From an uncultured Flaviramulus sp. (GTDB lineage Bacteria > Bacteroidota > Bacteroidia > Flavobacteriales > Flavobacteriaceae): 64,000 bases of DNA. The notes under the pieces are model-generated. The model was given only the letters and a program-made list of their open reading frames with translations, had not been told where the DNA came from and ran no database searches. The position numbers and the translations under genes are program-made. The DNA lies in NCBI GenBank assembly GCA_947501105.1, contig CANMUP010000003.1, forward strand, positions 682,001 through 746,000, written 5' to 3'. Positions within the stretch are counted from its first letter, which is position 1, and each line of letters begins with the position of its first letter. This document shows, piece after piece, positions 9,322 to 18,141 of the stretch.

Positions 9322-10446
9322 ATGAAAAAAAACATTTCAATTTTATTGGGGGTGTGTCTTCTTTTTGTGTCTTGCCAGACCGAAAAATTGGATACGACAG
9401 ACAATGCTGTATTAGAAAACACAAGTGTTAGCTCAAATAAAAATGGGGCTAAAAAGCTAAAAGAGCCTAAAGTTATAAAAGAATGTAAAGTAATAGATTT
9501 AGATCGTTGTGATTTAAATCTAACTTCAAATTTTTGGTGGCCTAACCAACCAACTGCTTGGACAAATGGACTATTCACTTCATCTGATGCTCATCAAATG
9601 TCCTTCCTAGAGTATGACAATGGTACAGCTAACATAAAAGGTTCTGCTGTTATGGGAACTTGTGTTATTGAAGTTGATGTTTGGTTAACAGATAAAAAGG
9701 ATTGGACTACTTTCAGTGCTGATGGAGGTGATTTTAAGGATGAAGAAAATGATTGTACCAATGTGGTAAAAGAAGATTTACATTATTATGTAATTGACTC
9801 ATCAAAAAGTACTATTACTGCAACTGGAGGCGATTGTTTAGAAGAAGGCACGTTTGGGGTAGAACAAAGACCAGATCCAAATGATGATACAACGCCGCAT
9901 CTAGGAGTTATTGTTGGTCCTGGAGCAGGTTTATTTGATGATTCAGATCCGCTTGCTTATGGCCTAAGCACATGGGGTTGGTTGCTTAATGATGCTGGTG
10001 AACGTTCATGGATATTCGATTTTAATTTCAATCTTGAGTGTGAAGATGAATGTGATACTGCTTTTGCTAAAGGAAACACAGATGCTGGCGAAGGTGATGA
10101 TTCTACATGCTTTTTAGAAGATGGATTTAATAGATGGGGCTGGACAATAGGTCCTCTTTCTGAAGGCGAATACACCTATGATGTATACGCTGGCGCAGGC
10201 CAATGCGATACTGACAAAGGGGAATTGGTAGGTACAGCCACTGTTAAATATGATAGTGGAGATGTTACGGTAACTTATGATATAGATGAAGATTATACTG
10301 TAAGTGAAACACATACATATGCTGGAAACGATCCTTATCCGACTAAAAATGGATCAGATACAGTAGCTCCTGGTCAATATACTATAACGCCAAATTTATC
10401 AGGTGATATATATGTAATTGCTCACGCAGTAGTATGTGAAAAATAA
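9322..10446 (+). CDS. Uncharacterised secreted lipoprotein, acidic and cysteine-rich
   Basis: 374 residues, not recognised. A lipoprotein signal peptide ends at a VSC lipobox with Cys18 as the lipidated residue. The mature part is strongly acidic, with about a dozen Cys, WGW motifs near residues 215 and 275, and a C-terminal beta-rich segment (about 270-374) that resembles an immunoglobulin-like or gliding-type domain. The paired Cys suggest disulfides outside the cytoplasm. It stands alone between threonine aldolase and a terminator, convergent with the glycan genes. No catalytic motif is visible. Confidence 0.7.
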   Translation: MKKNISILLGVCLLFVSCQTEKLDTTDNAVLENTSVSSNKNGAKKLKEPKVIKECKVIDLDRCDLNLTSNFWWPNQPTAWTNGLFTSSDAHQMSFLEYDNGTANIKGSAVMGTCVIEVDVWLTDKKDWTTFSADGGDFKDEENDCTNVVKEDLHYYVIDSSKSTITATGGDCLEEGTFGVEQRPDPNDDTTPHLGVIVGPGAGLFDDSDPLAYGLSTWGWLLNDAGERSWIFDFNFNLECEDECDTAFAKGNTDAGEGDDSTCFLEDGFNRWGWTIGPLSEGEYTYDVYAGAGQCDTDKGELVGTATVKYDSGDVTVTYDIDEDYTVSETHTYAGNDPYPTKNGSDTVAPGQYTITPNLSGDIYVIAHAVVCEK

Positions 10447-10469
10447 TATACTTAGTAAATTACTATTAA

Positions 10470-10500
10470 AAAAGCCAGAGAAGTTTTCTCTGGCTTTTTA
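10470..10500. terminator. Intrinsic terminator between lipoprotein and GT14 gene
   Basis: AAAGCCAGAGAA and TTCTCTGGCTTT form a perfect stem flanked by A and T runs. It lies between convergent genes and can serve both. Confidence 0.85.
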
Positions 10501-10517
10501 TTTTATAATAAATTATT

Positions 10518-11411
10518 TTACCTACAATTTATACTTTTTTGTACAGCTGCTTTTAAAATATCTGATGTTGGTTTTTCAAATTTTCTTGCAAACAATTTAT
10601 CGGAGGTTGAAATTTTTTCAAAATCGCTGAGATTCAGTATGGCGGGAGAAGGATTGTGTTTACCAACACGATCAGGGTTCCAATCTATATACCTTAAATT
10701 ATTGTTAATGATTTGTTTCGAAAATGCAGAATTCATTATAACTGTTTGAAAATATATTTCTTCAGGGCAAAAAGTATATTTAAGCCTGTTAAATAAGTAC
10801 GGTTTTTTACTGGTATAATCTACAACGTATTGTAATACCCCTCTAGATAGACTCCACCAAGTAGATCCTCCATACAACTTGGGGGTTTTATTTGTAATTG
10901 ATCTCTTTACATGTAACTTCTTTTGGAGATTAACAAACTTCCACATCCATTTTATATGCTTTTTTGCATTTAAGACATCATACAAATGATAATAAGTTAC
11001 CCTGTCTAATCCTCCGTTTTCATTTCCCCAACCTTTTGTAGGAATTTCAAAATATTCTAAAAACCCTTTTGCTTTAGAGTCGTCTATCATTTTTTTAAAT
11101 TGTATGATATTTTTTATTGGAAAATCTTGCCCGCTAATCAAATGAAAATATTGTATGTCTTTATTTTTTAATGCAGCTTCTCCTAAAAATAAAATACTTT
11201 TTAAATGATTCAAACCACCCCAGTTTACAACAAATTTTTGTGACACCATCTTAACATACACATTAGTTTGTAATTCTTTATAAATCTTTTGAGATATTTT
11301 GCTTTTCTTGTCAATATGTATGTATATATAAAAGCTATCATCAAAAAAATCAATAATATCAACCAAATGTGCAAAGTTTTTATAAGCTGTAATTAATATC
11401 GCTTGCTTCAT
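10518..11411 (-). CDS. GT14-family beta-1,6-N-acetylglucosaminyltransferase-like glycosyltransferase
   Basis: 297 residues, soluble, no signal peptide. It matches the core-2/I-branching enzyme pattern: AILITAYKN at the N-terminus, IYIHIDKKS near residue 30, FHLISGQDFPIK near residue 95, a GSTWWSLSR segment near 180 and a CPEE motif near 218 that supplies the catalytic Glu in this family. Bacterial members add a branching sugar to surface polysaccharides. It is the last gene of a minus-strand glycan cluster that also has three GT2 enzymes. The donor and acceptor sugars cannot be deduced. Confidence 0.82.
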   Translation of the reverse strand: MKQAILITAYKNFAHLVDIIDFFDDSFYIYIHIDKKSKISQKIYKELQTNVYVKMVSQKFVVNWGGLNHLKSILFLGEAALKNKDIQYFHLISGQDFPIKNIIQFKKMIDDSKAKGFLEYFEIPTKGWGNENGGLDRVTYYHLYDVLNAKKHIKWMWKFVNLQKKLHVKRSITNKTPKLYGGSTWWSLSRGVLQYVVDYTSKKPYLFNRLKYTFCPEEIYFQTVIMNSAFSKQIINNNLRYIDWNPDRVGKHNPSPAILNLSDFEKISTSDKLFARKFEKPTSDILKAAVQKSINCR

Positions 11412-11471
11412 ACTATTATAAGTTATTTGGTAAAAAATTTCTATCTTTCCAAAGATTATACGCTAGGGTAT

Positions 11472-12494
11472 TTAACCTAGTTTAGCATAAATTTTGTGCA
11501 ATTTCACTAAAATAAACAATAACGTTTTATGATTTAAAACATAGGTTAACAGTTTATATTTAAAACTTTTATATTCTTCCCTTACAAATGAATCTATAGG
11601 GTAAGCTCCAATTTTTTCTAACTCAAATAGTTTTTCTTTAATCGTTTTTATACTAAACTCTGCTTTAATCATTTTGATTATTGTAAAAAAAGTAAAAGCA
11701 TCTCTTCTAAATTTAAAATTATCAGCTATATTTTTCTTATGCTTAATAGAAAATCCATCTAATGCCTTTATTAAGTTATTTAAGTCATTAATTAAAGCCA
11801 TAAAGTATAGTACAACTTTTCTTTTATATGCATTGTTCTCACTACGCATAGTAGATTCTGGAGATTGAAAATATCTATAAATGGTAACAGGGGAATAAGC
11901 AACCTTTTTGGCATATAAAAATAATCGTAATGTAAAAACTACGTCACCATCATAGTCTCCTTCGCTAAAAGTTAGCTTATGTTTATGCAAGAAATCTTTA
12001 CGCACTAAATACCACCAAATCTCTATTCGAAGATTTATATTTTCCTTAAGAAACTGATCTCCAGAAATTATTTTTGGTAGTTCCATTTCCTGAAAAGTTT
12101 CATTTAAATTAAATAAGGCTTCTTTTTTAGTTACTAAAGTATTAAACCCCATAATGTCTATCTCGTTTTGCGTTGCAAATTTAAGTACATCGCTCAAAGA
12201 GTTATAAGCAATGTAATCATCTGCGTCCATAAAATAAATGTAAGCCCCATTTGCTAGCTTTAATAACTTATTCCTAGTCGATATGACGCCCTCATTTTTA
12301 TGAGAATACAAAAAGACATTATCATGTGTTTTTATAAATTCTTCAACTTTATTTTTACTAGTATCGTTTGACCCATCATTGAATACTAACACTTCATAAT
12401 CTTGCTTCGAAAGATTTTGATTCATCAAACTCTCTAAGCATCTTTCAATAAAAGATTCTGCATTGTACATTGGGATTAAAACGCTCAACTTCAT
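11472..12494 (-). CDS. Glycosyltransferase family 2 protein
   Basis: 340 residues. The GT-A domain occupies the first 230 or so residues: LIPMYNAESFIERCLESL at the N-terminus, FNDGSNDTS near 40, and the metal-binding YFMDADDYIA near 90. The C-terminal 100 residues are helical and basic, likely membrane-associated. It is a diverged paralog of the GT2 genes ending at 12542 and 16865: the WWY..RKDFL and FSEGDYDGDVVFT positions match theirs, but the usual MED before IFT is GDV here, so its catalytic site may differ. Likely role: sugar addition to a surface glycan. Confidence 0.85.
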   Translation of the reverse strand: MKLSVLIPMYNAESFIERCLESLMNQNLSKQDYEVLVFNDGSNDTSKNKVEEFIKTHDNVFLYSHKNEGVISTRNKLLKLANGAYIYFMDADDYIAYNSLSDVLKFATQNEIDIMGFNTLVTKKEALFNLNETFQEMELPKIISGDQFLKENINLRIEIWWYLVRKDFLHKHKLTFSEGDYDGDVVFTLRLFLYAKKVAYSPVTIYRYFQSPESTMRSENNAYKRKVVLYFMALINDLNNLIKALDGFSIKHKKNIADNFKFRRDAFTFFTIIKMIKAEFSIKTIKEKLFELEKIGAYPIDSFVREEYKSFKYKLLTYVLNHKTLLFILVKLHKIYAKLG

Positions 12495-12541
12495 ATTATG
12501 TGAAATAAATAAAAGTTTTTGTGAAAATGAATAATCATCTA

Positions 12542-13576
12542 CTAAAGAAGGTTTATTAACTTAAATTTGTGAAGAATCCTAAGTGGATACAATAATACAT
12601 AGAAAATATATTTATGATTAAAAATAAATACTGTAATCTTAAACTTTTTATGAAAATATTGCTCTCCAATGAAGTTTTTTAATGGGTACATATTTATCTT
12701 TTCAAACTGTTTGAGAATTTCATTTATTTCTTTAATTGTCATTTTAGATTTTATAAGCTTAAAAAACATAAAATAAATGCTTACCGTGCTTTTATAATTT
12801 ATACTGTCAACAATCTTTGATGTATTTACAACATTATTTTTAGTGACTTCAAGAGAAAGGGAGTTAAACCTAAAAACTAAACTAATATAATCTTCTATGA
12901 CCTTTAATAAGTGTTCTTGATTATTATTATTCATAATAGAATTTTCAGTCGTAACATATCTATGTGCATCTATGGGTATAAACATAGAGCGCTTTGCTTC
13001 TAAAAAAATATTGAAAGTAAAAATAGCGTCCTCCATAAATTTTCCTTCTTCAAATTCAAATCCTGTTTTTAGTAAATAATCTCGTTTAATTATATACCAC
13101 CATGCCTCAAGTCTATGATATTTATATTCGACTAAAAAATCTACACCTTTTAAAACATAAGCTTTATAATCTTTTTTAATCGTTTTAGAAATAAACAAAT
13201 CTTTTTTCTTGGTAGCAATTGTATTAAACCCTAACAATTCCAAATGAAACTCTTCAGCTTGCTTTAAGATGATATCTAATGTATTAAAAGCCAGATAATC
13301 ATCAGCATCAATAAAATAAATATAATCTCCTTTTGCTAGTTTTATTCCTCTATTTCTTGTAGCTCCTAACCCTCTATTATGCTGACTATAAGTAAAAATA
13401 TTTTTGTGAGCATCTTTAAATCTTTCAACAATTTTCATTCCATTATCTGTAGAACCATCGTCTATTATTATTATTTCGTAATCGGCATGGTCTATATTTT
13501 GATTTACTAAACTATACAGGCATCTCTCTATATGCAGTTCTGCATTATAAAATGGAATAATTATGCTTAATTTCAT
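12542..13576 (-). CDS. Glycosyltransferase family 2 protein
   Basis: 344 residues. It has the GT-A fold: IIPFYNAELHIERCLYSL, IDDGSTDNG near residue 38, YFIDADDYLA near 90 (metal-binding DXD), and KFMEDAIFT near 180, which should carry the catalytic acidic pair. A basic helical tail follows. It is close to the GT2 gene at 16865-17881 and less close to 11472-12494. The three lie on the same strand, with a pair of membrane proteins and an ATP-grasp/HAD pair between them, in a surface-polysaccharide block. Confidence 0.86.
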   Translation of the reverse strand: MKLSIIIPFYNAELHIERCLYSLVNQNIDHADYEIIIIDDGSTDNGMKIVERFKDAHKNIFTYSQHNRGLGATRNRGIKLAKGDYIYFIDADDYLAFNTLDIILKQAEEFHLELLGFNTIATKKKDLFISKTIKKDYKAYVLKGVDFLVEYKYHRLEAWWYIIKRDYLLKTGFEFEEGKFMEDAIFTFNIFLEAKRSMFIPIDAHRYVTTENSIMNNNNQEHLLKVIEDYISLVFRFNSLSLEVTKNNVVNTSKIVDSINYKSTVSIYFMFFKLIKSKMTIKEINEILKQFEKINMYPLKNFIGEQYFHKKFKITVFIFNHKYIFYVLLYPLRILHKFKLINLL

Positions 13577-13831
13577 ATATAAAATTGTAATTACTAAAAT
13601 AGCAAGAACCTTTATTTAAGAAAATATTAATAGATTAAAAGCTTATTTATGCTTTAAAAACTTAGTAAAATGTAGAATTAAAACTATTATATTAGTTTTA
13701 CATTCGTTTCTCTTATTTTTATTGTCAAAAATTTATAAGTTAAAAATTGTTATTTAAGTTTACAATCACAAAATAAAAACTATGGCTGTTTCTTTTTATT
13801 AACTTTATCTTTACAACCACCACACCAAAAT

Positions 13832-14524
13832 ATGCAAAAATTATTTTCTCAATCGTATAGCGTTTCTAAAAAAGTATTGTTGACTATTTTTGTCACCCCT
13901 ATAATATCAACAATTATTTTAGGCTCTCTTTTCGTTTTACCATCAACTGAAAATTTTGGTTTTTGGCTCCTTGAAGAAAATGCTCCTATTGAAATATTAA
14001 CTTTTATTCTTTTTATGTATGCTGGAATATTTGGTGTTTACAATCTTAGAAATCTTAATAAACCTTTAGAAAAATATGTCAAATTTTTTTATATAATCTT
14101 TTCTCTTTTTTTGATTTTAATTGCTATGGAAGAAATTTCATGGGGTCAATGGTTTTTTCATTTTGAAACACCTACAGAATGGGCTAAAATGAATGGGCAA
14201 GGAGAAACCACGCTTCACAACCTCAATGGTTTACAAGGTAACTCAGAAATTCTTAGAATGGTATTTGGATTGGCAGGAATATTCGGTATAATATTAGGAT
14301 GTTTTAAGCAATTTAAAATAATAAGTGCTCCTACAATACTCGTATCTTGGTTTATAATTATTTTTTGTCATGCAGCGATAGACTTTATTCAAGATAAAAT
14401 TTCTATTAGCGAGCAATATGATTTTGCTATAGTAAAAACCTCCGAATTCATTGAATTATTAATAGCTGGGAGTTCATTCTTATATTTATGGTTGAATTTC
14501 AGAATGCTAAAGCGTAATAAGTAA
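13832..14524 (+). CDS. Uncharacterised polytopic membrane protein with EEISWGQ motif
   Basis: 230 residues with about six membrane segments and no signal peptide cleavage site. A conserved acidic signature, AMEEISWGQWFFHFETP, follows the third segment (near residue 95), then GETTLHNLNG, and near the C-terminus HAAIDF and EFIELLIAG. This arrangement of His, Asp and Glu at membrane faces recalls membrane-bound metal hydrolases, but I do not recognise a characterised family. It is convergent with the 220-residue membrane protein at 14537-15199, which has the same spacing of acidic and His motifs. It is the only plus-strand gene in the glycan block. Confidence 0.65.
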   Translation: MQKLFSQSYSVSKKVLLTIFVTPIISTIILGSLFVLPSTENFGFWLLEENAPIEILTFILFMYAGIFGVYNLRNLNKPLEKYVKFFYIIFSLFLILIAMEEISWGQWFFHFETPTEWAKMNGQGETTLHNLNGLQGNSEILRMVFGLAGIFGIILGCFKQFKIISAPTILVSWFIIIFCHAAIDFIQDKISISEQYDFAIVKTSEFIELLIAGSSFLYLWLNFRMLKRNK

Positions 14525-14536
14525 AACGTCATAAAA

Positions 14537-15199
14537 TTATGTTATCTTCTCAGAAAAACTTAAACTAACAACATATACAAGAATAAGACTCATAACTACC
14601 ATTTCTCCTCCGTCTTCAATAAGAGCTACATGATTTTTACCATAAGGTATAGTTATATGTAATAGATCGATACAGATTCCAAAAAATGCTAGTATTAAGA
14701 ACAATAAAAAAAGTTTTTTGGTTATTAGTCTTCCCTTTATATCCGCCTTTAAGAATGCATATACAATCGATATAAAAAAAATAAAACCAAAAAAAACAAA
14801 AATTAATAACTCTCCAAAATCTTCTGGACGCAAATTAAATTTTGGTTGAATATTTAAATAATCTGCTAAATAAAAACCATAATTTTCATGAATACTTAAA
14901 GAGTCATCCAATAATAAACATAAAAATATTATAGCCCATACTAAATATATAAGTTGTTTTTGTTTATAAAACAAGTAAAGAAGCAGCGAGAGAATTCCAA
15001 ATTCTTTTAAGTACTGATAAAACTCTGCATATCCTAAATCTTTTTCAATCGAAAAGTTAAGATTATAATCTATAATATTCCACAAAAGGAAACAATGCAT
15101 TAGGATAAAAACAAAATCTACAAGAACTAATAAGGTAATCGACATTTTATTTTTCTTAAAAAAAACAGAAACATTACTTAATGCTTGATTTAATTTCAT
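14537..15199 (-). CDS. Uncharacterised polytopic membrane protein with DDSLSIHE motif
   Basis: 220 residues with about six membrane segments. LLDDSLSIHENYG lies near residue 95, RPEDFGE near 123, and a C-terminal LHI plus IEDGGEMV near 180-200. The positions of Asp, His and Glu parallel those in its convergent neighbour, so the two may be distant relatives. No function is known to me. It is separated from the HAD gene upstream by only 18 bp on the same strand, so it is probably co-transcribed with the glycan genes. Confidence 0.62.
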   Translation of the reverse strand: MKLNQALSNVSVFFKKNKMSITLLVLVDFVFILMHCFLLWNIIDYNLNFSIEKDLGYAEFYQYLKEFGILSLLLYLFYKQKQLIYLVWAIIFLCLLLDDSLSIHENYGFYLADYLNIQPKFNLRPEDFGELLIFVFFGFIFFISIVYAFLKADIKGRLITKKLFLLFLILAFFGICIDLLHITIPYGKNHVALIEDGGEMVVMSLILVYVVSLSFSEKIT

Positions 15200-15217
15200 T
15201 TTATATATTTAATAATA

Positions 15218-15883
15218 CTAACTAACAATATTTAACACTTCTGGTAATTTGAGTATAGTATATTTCGCTAAATATTTTTCATCAATGAAATGCATGTCTT
15301 GCTTATGAATATTTACACCATTATCTTGTAAACATATGGTCGTCCAATTAATTGAATTTGGAGTAATAAAGTCTTTTTTAATATTATCTCCTATATAGTA
15401 ATATTTTCCTTTCCCAAATACTTTTTCGAAATATTTATAATTTTCAACATGAGGTTTTTCACTACCAAACTCTTCAGAGATTACAACTTCTGAAAACCAA
15501 TCATCAAGCCCCAAAGCTTCTATTTTATTTCGTTGCTGAATACTTCTTCCATCTGTTAATAGCCCTAAGTTTATCTTCATAGATTTTAACATATTAAGTA
15601 GGTTGATTTTATCTTGAGGCAACTTTATTTTAGGTTTATGATTTCTATAAATATGTAATAATTCTTCGATACTAAATGGTGCATTATACTTTTTTATAAT
15701 TTCTTTAAATACATTTGCATCGTCATAATAAAAAGTTTGCATTTGGCAGAAAATTTCAACATAATCTATGTTTATTTCATTAGCTATTTTTGAAGCTATT
15801 TCGCTAAAAGCAGATTTTAAAAAATCTATTTCATTATAAAGTGTGTCGTCTAAATCAAAAACTACAACGGTATTAGTCTTCAT
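15218..15883 (-). CDS. HAD superfamily hydrolase
   Basis: 221 residues. HAD motif I is VFDLDDTLYNE (nucleophile Asp near residue 10), motif II is LLTDGRS near 113, and motifs III/IV are EKPHVENY near 143 and YIGDNIKKDF near 164. A helical cap sits between motifs I and II. It overlaps the start of the ATP-grasp gene's 3' end by 11 bp, which points to translational coupling. Such pairs in polysaccharide loci usually make or activate a sugar or side-group precursor; the substrate is not deducible. Confidence 0.85.
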   Translation of the reverse strand: MKTNTVVVFDLDDTLYNEIDFLKSAFSEIASKIANEINIDYVEIFCQMQTFYYDDANVFKEIIKKYNAPFSIEELLHIYRNHKPKIKLPQDKINLLNMLKSMKINLGLLTDGRSIQQRNKIEALGLDDWFSEVVISEEFGSEKPHVENYKYFEKVFGKGKYYYIGDNIKKDFITPNSINWTTICLQDNGVNIHKQDMHFIDEKYLAKYTILKLPEVLNIVS

Positions 15884-16841
15884 GATTTTTTATTAAAATT
15901 TCACTATCATATCGTAGCATTAATAAATTCTCTTCCCAATCATCAAAATAACTTATTTCTTTATTAAAAAGATATTCTTGAATAATCCATTTAGGATAAT
16001 TTCCTCCAGCCAAATACGATAGTGGAAAACCTCCACCAAACCTTGGGTTAATTTCTATGCCTTTAATTTCTTTAGACGCTTTGTGCAAAAATAATTGAAG
16101 CGTTACACATCCTCTCGCTCCTTCAAGACTAGATAACGTTTTATTTATCAAAGATTTAACTTCTTTTTTTATAGTCACTCCTTTACTAATCTCTCCTGCT
16201 CTAATTTCTATTCGTTTTCGAGGTATAACACATTTTAATTCACCAAGTTTATTGTAATACAAATCGCAGGTGTATTCATCATAAAAATCATGGTCTAAAT
16301 ATTCAAAAAACGCTAAACTTTTATCATCTAAAAAAAGTTTAGAAATTTCATCCTTGCTCTTAATTATATGATTATTATTACTATTACTACCATTAATTGG
16401 CTTAATGAATATGGGTAATTCAAAATTATTCTTTGAATACACTTTTGCTGTAGCAATTCCTAATTCTTCAAATAATTCATGCGTCTTTAATTTGTTTAAA
16501 CTTCTTTTTATCAATTTTTTACTTGATATAACAATTTGAATATTAGCAGTTAAAAATCTTTTTTTACTTTCTGCTAGTTTAAGTAACTCAGTATCTAGAG
16601 TAGGAATAATTAATTTTATATCATTTTTTACACAAAGGTTATACAAAGAATCGATATAGCACTCGTCCTCAATTTTACAAATCTTAAAAGCCTTATCAGC
16701 AACCTGAGCTGCTGCAGAAAGATTTGGGGAATAGTCTGCCACAAAAACACTTGATTCAGGCTCTATTAGCTTCAATTCATTAATAAAAGCTTTAACAAGT
16801 GAAACTCTTCTACCGCCTGATGTTATTAAAATGTTATTCAT
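15873..16841 (-). CDS. ATP-grasp domain protein (CarB/PylC-like)
   Basis: 322 residues. The N-terminal Rossmann-like part starts NNILITSGGRRVSLVKAF, and a central VADYSPNLSAAAQVADKAF segment is typical of the PylC/carbamoyl-phosphate synthase-like group. The ATP-grasp core runs from about residue 115, with FIKPINGSN binding ATP and EINPRFGGGFP near 278 supplying the Mg ligands. It should ligate an acid to an amine or similar group using ATP. It overlaps the HAD gene by 11 bp and lies 23 bp downstream of a GT2 gene on the same strand. It may modify a glycan with an amino acid, but this is inference. Confidence 0.83.
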   Translation of the reverse strand: MNNILITSGGRRVSLVKAFINELKLIEPESSVFVADYSPNLSAAAQVADKAFKICKIEDECYIDSLYNLCVKNDIKLIIPTLDTELLKLAESKKRFLTANIQIVISSKKLIKRSLNKLKTHELFEELGIATAKVYSKNNFELPIFIKPINGSNSNNNHIIKSKDEISKLFLDDKSLAFFEYLDHDFYDEYTCDLYYNKLGELKCVIPRKRIEIRAGEISKGVTIKKEVKSLINKTLSSLEGARGCVTLQLFLHKASKEIKGIEINPRFGGGFPLSYLAGGNYPKWIIQEYLFNKEISYFDDWEENLLMLRYDSEILIKNHED

Positions 16842-16864
16842 AAAAAATCAGTAATCAATTTTAA

Positions 16865-17881
16865 CTACTTTTTTAATCTTAATAATGGGTTACTTACTAA
16901 AAACAAAAAATAATAAGCACTTTTAATATTAAATAGCTTAACCAATAAAGTGTAAATAAAACCATTGTAATCATTTCCTAAAAATGAATTTAGTGGATAT
17001 GCGTTAATTTCATTCATATTCTTTATTATTTTTTTTACTTCTTTTAATTTTATGGTTGATTTTAATATTCTAATCATTAAAAAAAATACAAATGATTGTT
17101 GTCGTGCCTTTAACCTTTCATGGCAAGCTTTGTTTTCTTCGTTTTTTTTAATACTCTCTATAAGAGGCTTATACATTAACGCTGCATTTGCATTATCATA
17201 AATGACTTTTAAATAATGACTTGGTTCTTTACTTGTCATTGCAGAGCCTTTAACTTTAACATGCCTGTGTGCATCAATTGGTAGATGTGCAACCTGACTT
17301 GTTTTTATAAGCAAACTAGCTGTAAAAATGGCGTCTTCCATCCACCGTCCTTCAATAAACCTTAAGCCTATTTTATTTAAATGCTCTTTTTTAATTATGT
17401 ACCACCATACTTCATTCTTATAGCCGTTATTCGCAATATAATTAGTTCCATTTATTTTTGAAACACTTAAATTCTCACTAATATCTGTAGTAGAATCATA
17501 TAAATTTGTACTTGTAGTGCCTTGTGATAAAAACGTTAACACCTCCAAATCATTAACTTCTATACAGTCTAAAATTATTTTTAAAGTATTGTTTGCTAAA
17601 TAATCATCTGGATCAATGAAATAAACATACTTCCCCTTAGCAACGTCTAGTCCAAAATTTCTCGCACTTCCTACGCCTCCGTTTTTTTTGTTTAAAACAG
17701 ATATATTAGAGTGTTTTAATTTGAATTTTTCAACTATTTCTATGCTATTATCTTTCGAGCCATCATTAACTACAATGATTTCATATTCATTAGCATTTAA
17801 ATCTTGATTTAAAAGACTTTGAATACATCCGGCAATGTGTTTTTCAACATTATATACAGGAACTACAATACTTAACCTCAA
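16865..17881 (-). CDS. Glycosyltransferase family 2 protein
   Basis: 338 residues and the promoter-proximal gene of the minus-strand glycan cluster. GT-A features are VVPVYNVEKHIAGCIQSL, VNDGSKDNS near residue 38, YFIDPDDYLA near 90 (DPDD in place of DADD), and RWMEDAIFT near 178. A basic helical tail follows. It shares WWYIIK, PIDAHRHV and the INAYPLNSFLG tail segment with the gene at 12542-13576, so the two are recent paralogs. The acceptor is unknown. Confidence 0.86.
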   Translation of the reverse strand: MRLSIVVPVYNVEKHIAGCIQSLLNQDLNANEYEIIVVNDGSKDNSIEIVEKFKLKHSNISVLNKKNGGVGSARNFGLDVAKGKYVYFIDPDDYLANNTLKIILDCIEVNDLEVLTFLSQGTTSTNLYDSTTDISENLSVSKINGTNYIANNGYKNEVWWYIIKKEHLNKIGLRFIEGRWMEDAIFTASLLIKTSQVAHLPIDAHRHVKVKGSAMTSKEPSHYLKVIYDNANAALMYKPLIESIKKNEENKACHERLKARQQSFVFFLMIRILKSTIKLKEVKKIIKNMNEINAYPLNSFLGNDYNGFIYTLLVKLFNIKSAYYFLFLVSNPLLRLKK

Positions 17882-18141
17882 TAGATTTTTTATATTAAAA
17901 CCTCCCGTTAAATACCTTAGTTATAATAAAACATTCAGTTCTTAGAATTTTAGGGTTAAAGAACAAAATGAATATTTTTAAAGAAAATGGTCGGTTTAAT
18001 AGTTAATAGCAAACCAAATATAATTTATAAATAACTACATAAATAAATATATCCGTTGAAATGTAGAATTTTCCCATTAACTAAGATTTGTGTTTTAATA
18101 TAGGTTTATTAATTCTATTTTTGCTCAAAATAAAATATTCT
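17882..18141. other. Spacer between glycan cluster and prfB
   Basis: 260 bp of AT-rich sequence separating divergent genes. Apart from the prfB -7 box near its right end I see no gene, repeat or stable hairpin. Confidence 0.6.
18116..18123 (+). promoter_or_regulatory. Bacteroidota -7 box for prfB
   Basis: TATTTTTG matches TAnnTTTG and ends 18 nt before the prfB ATG at 18142. A TTTG at 18087-18090 lies 25 nt upstream, slightly far for a -33 element. Confidence 0.5.
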
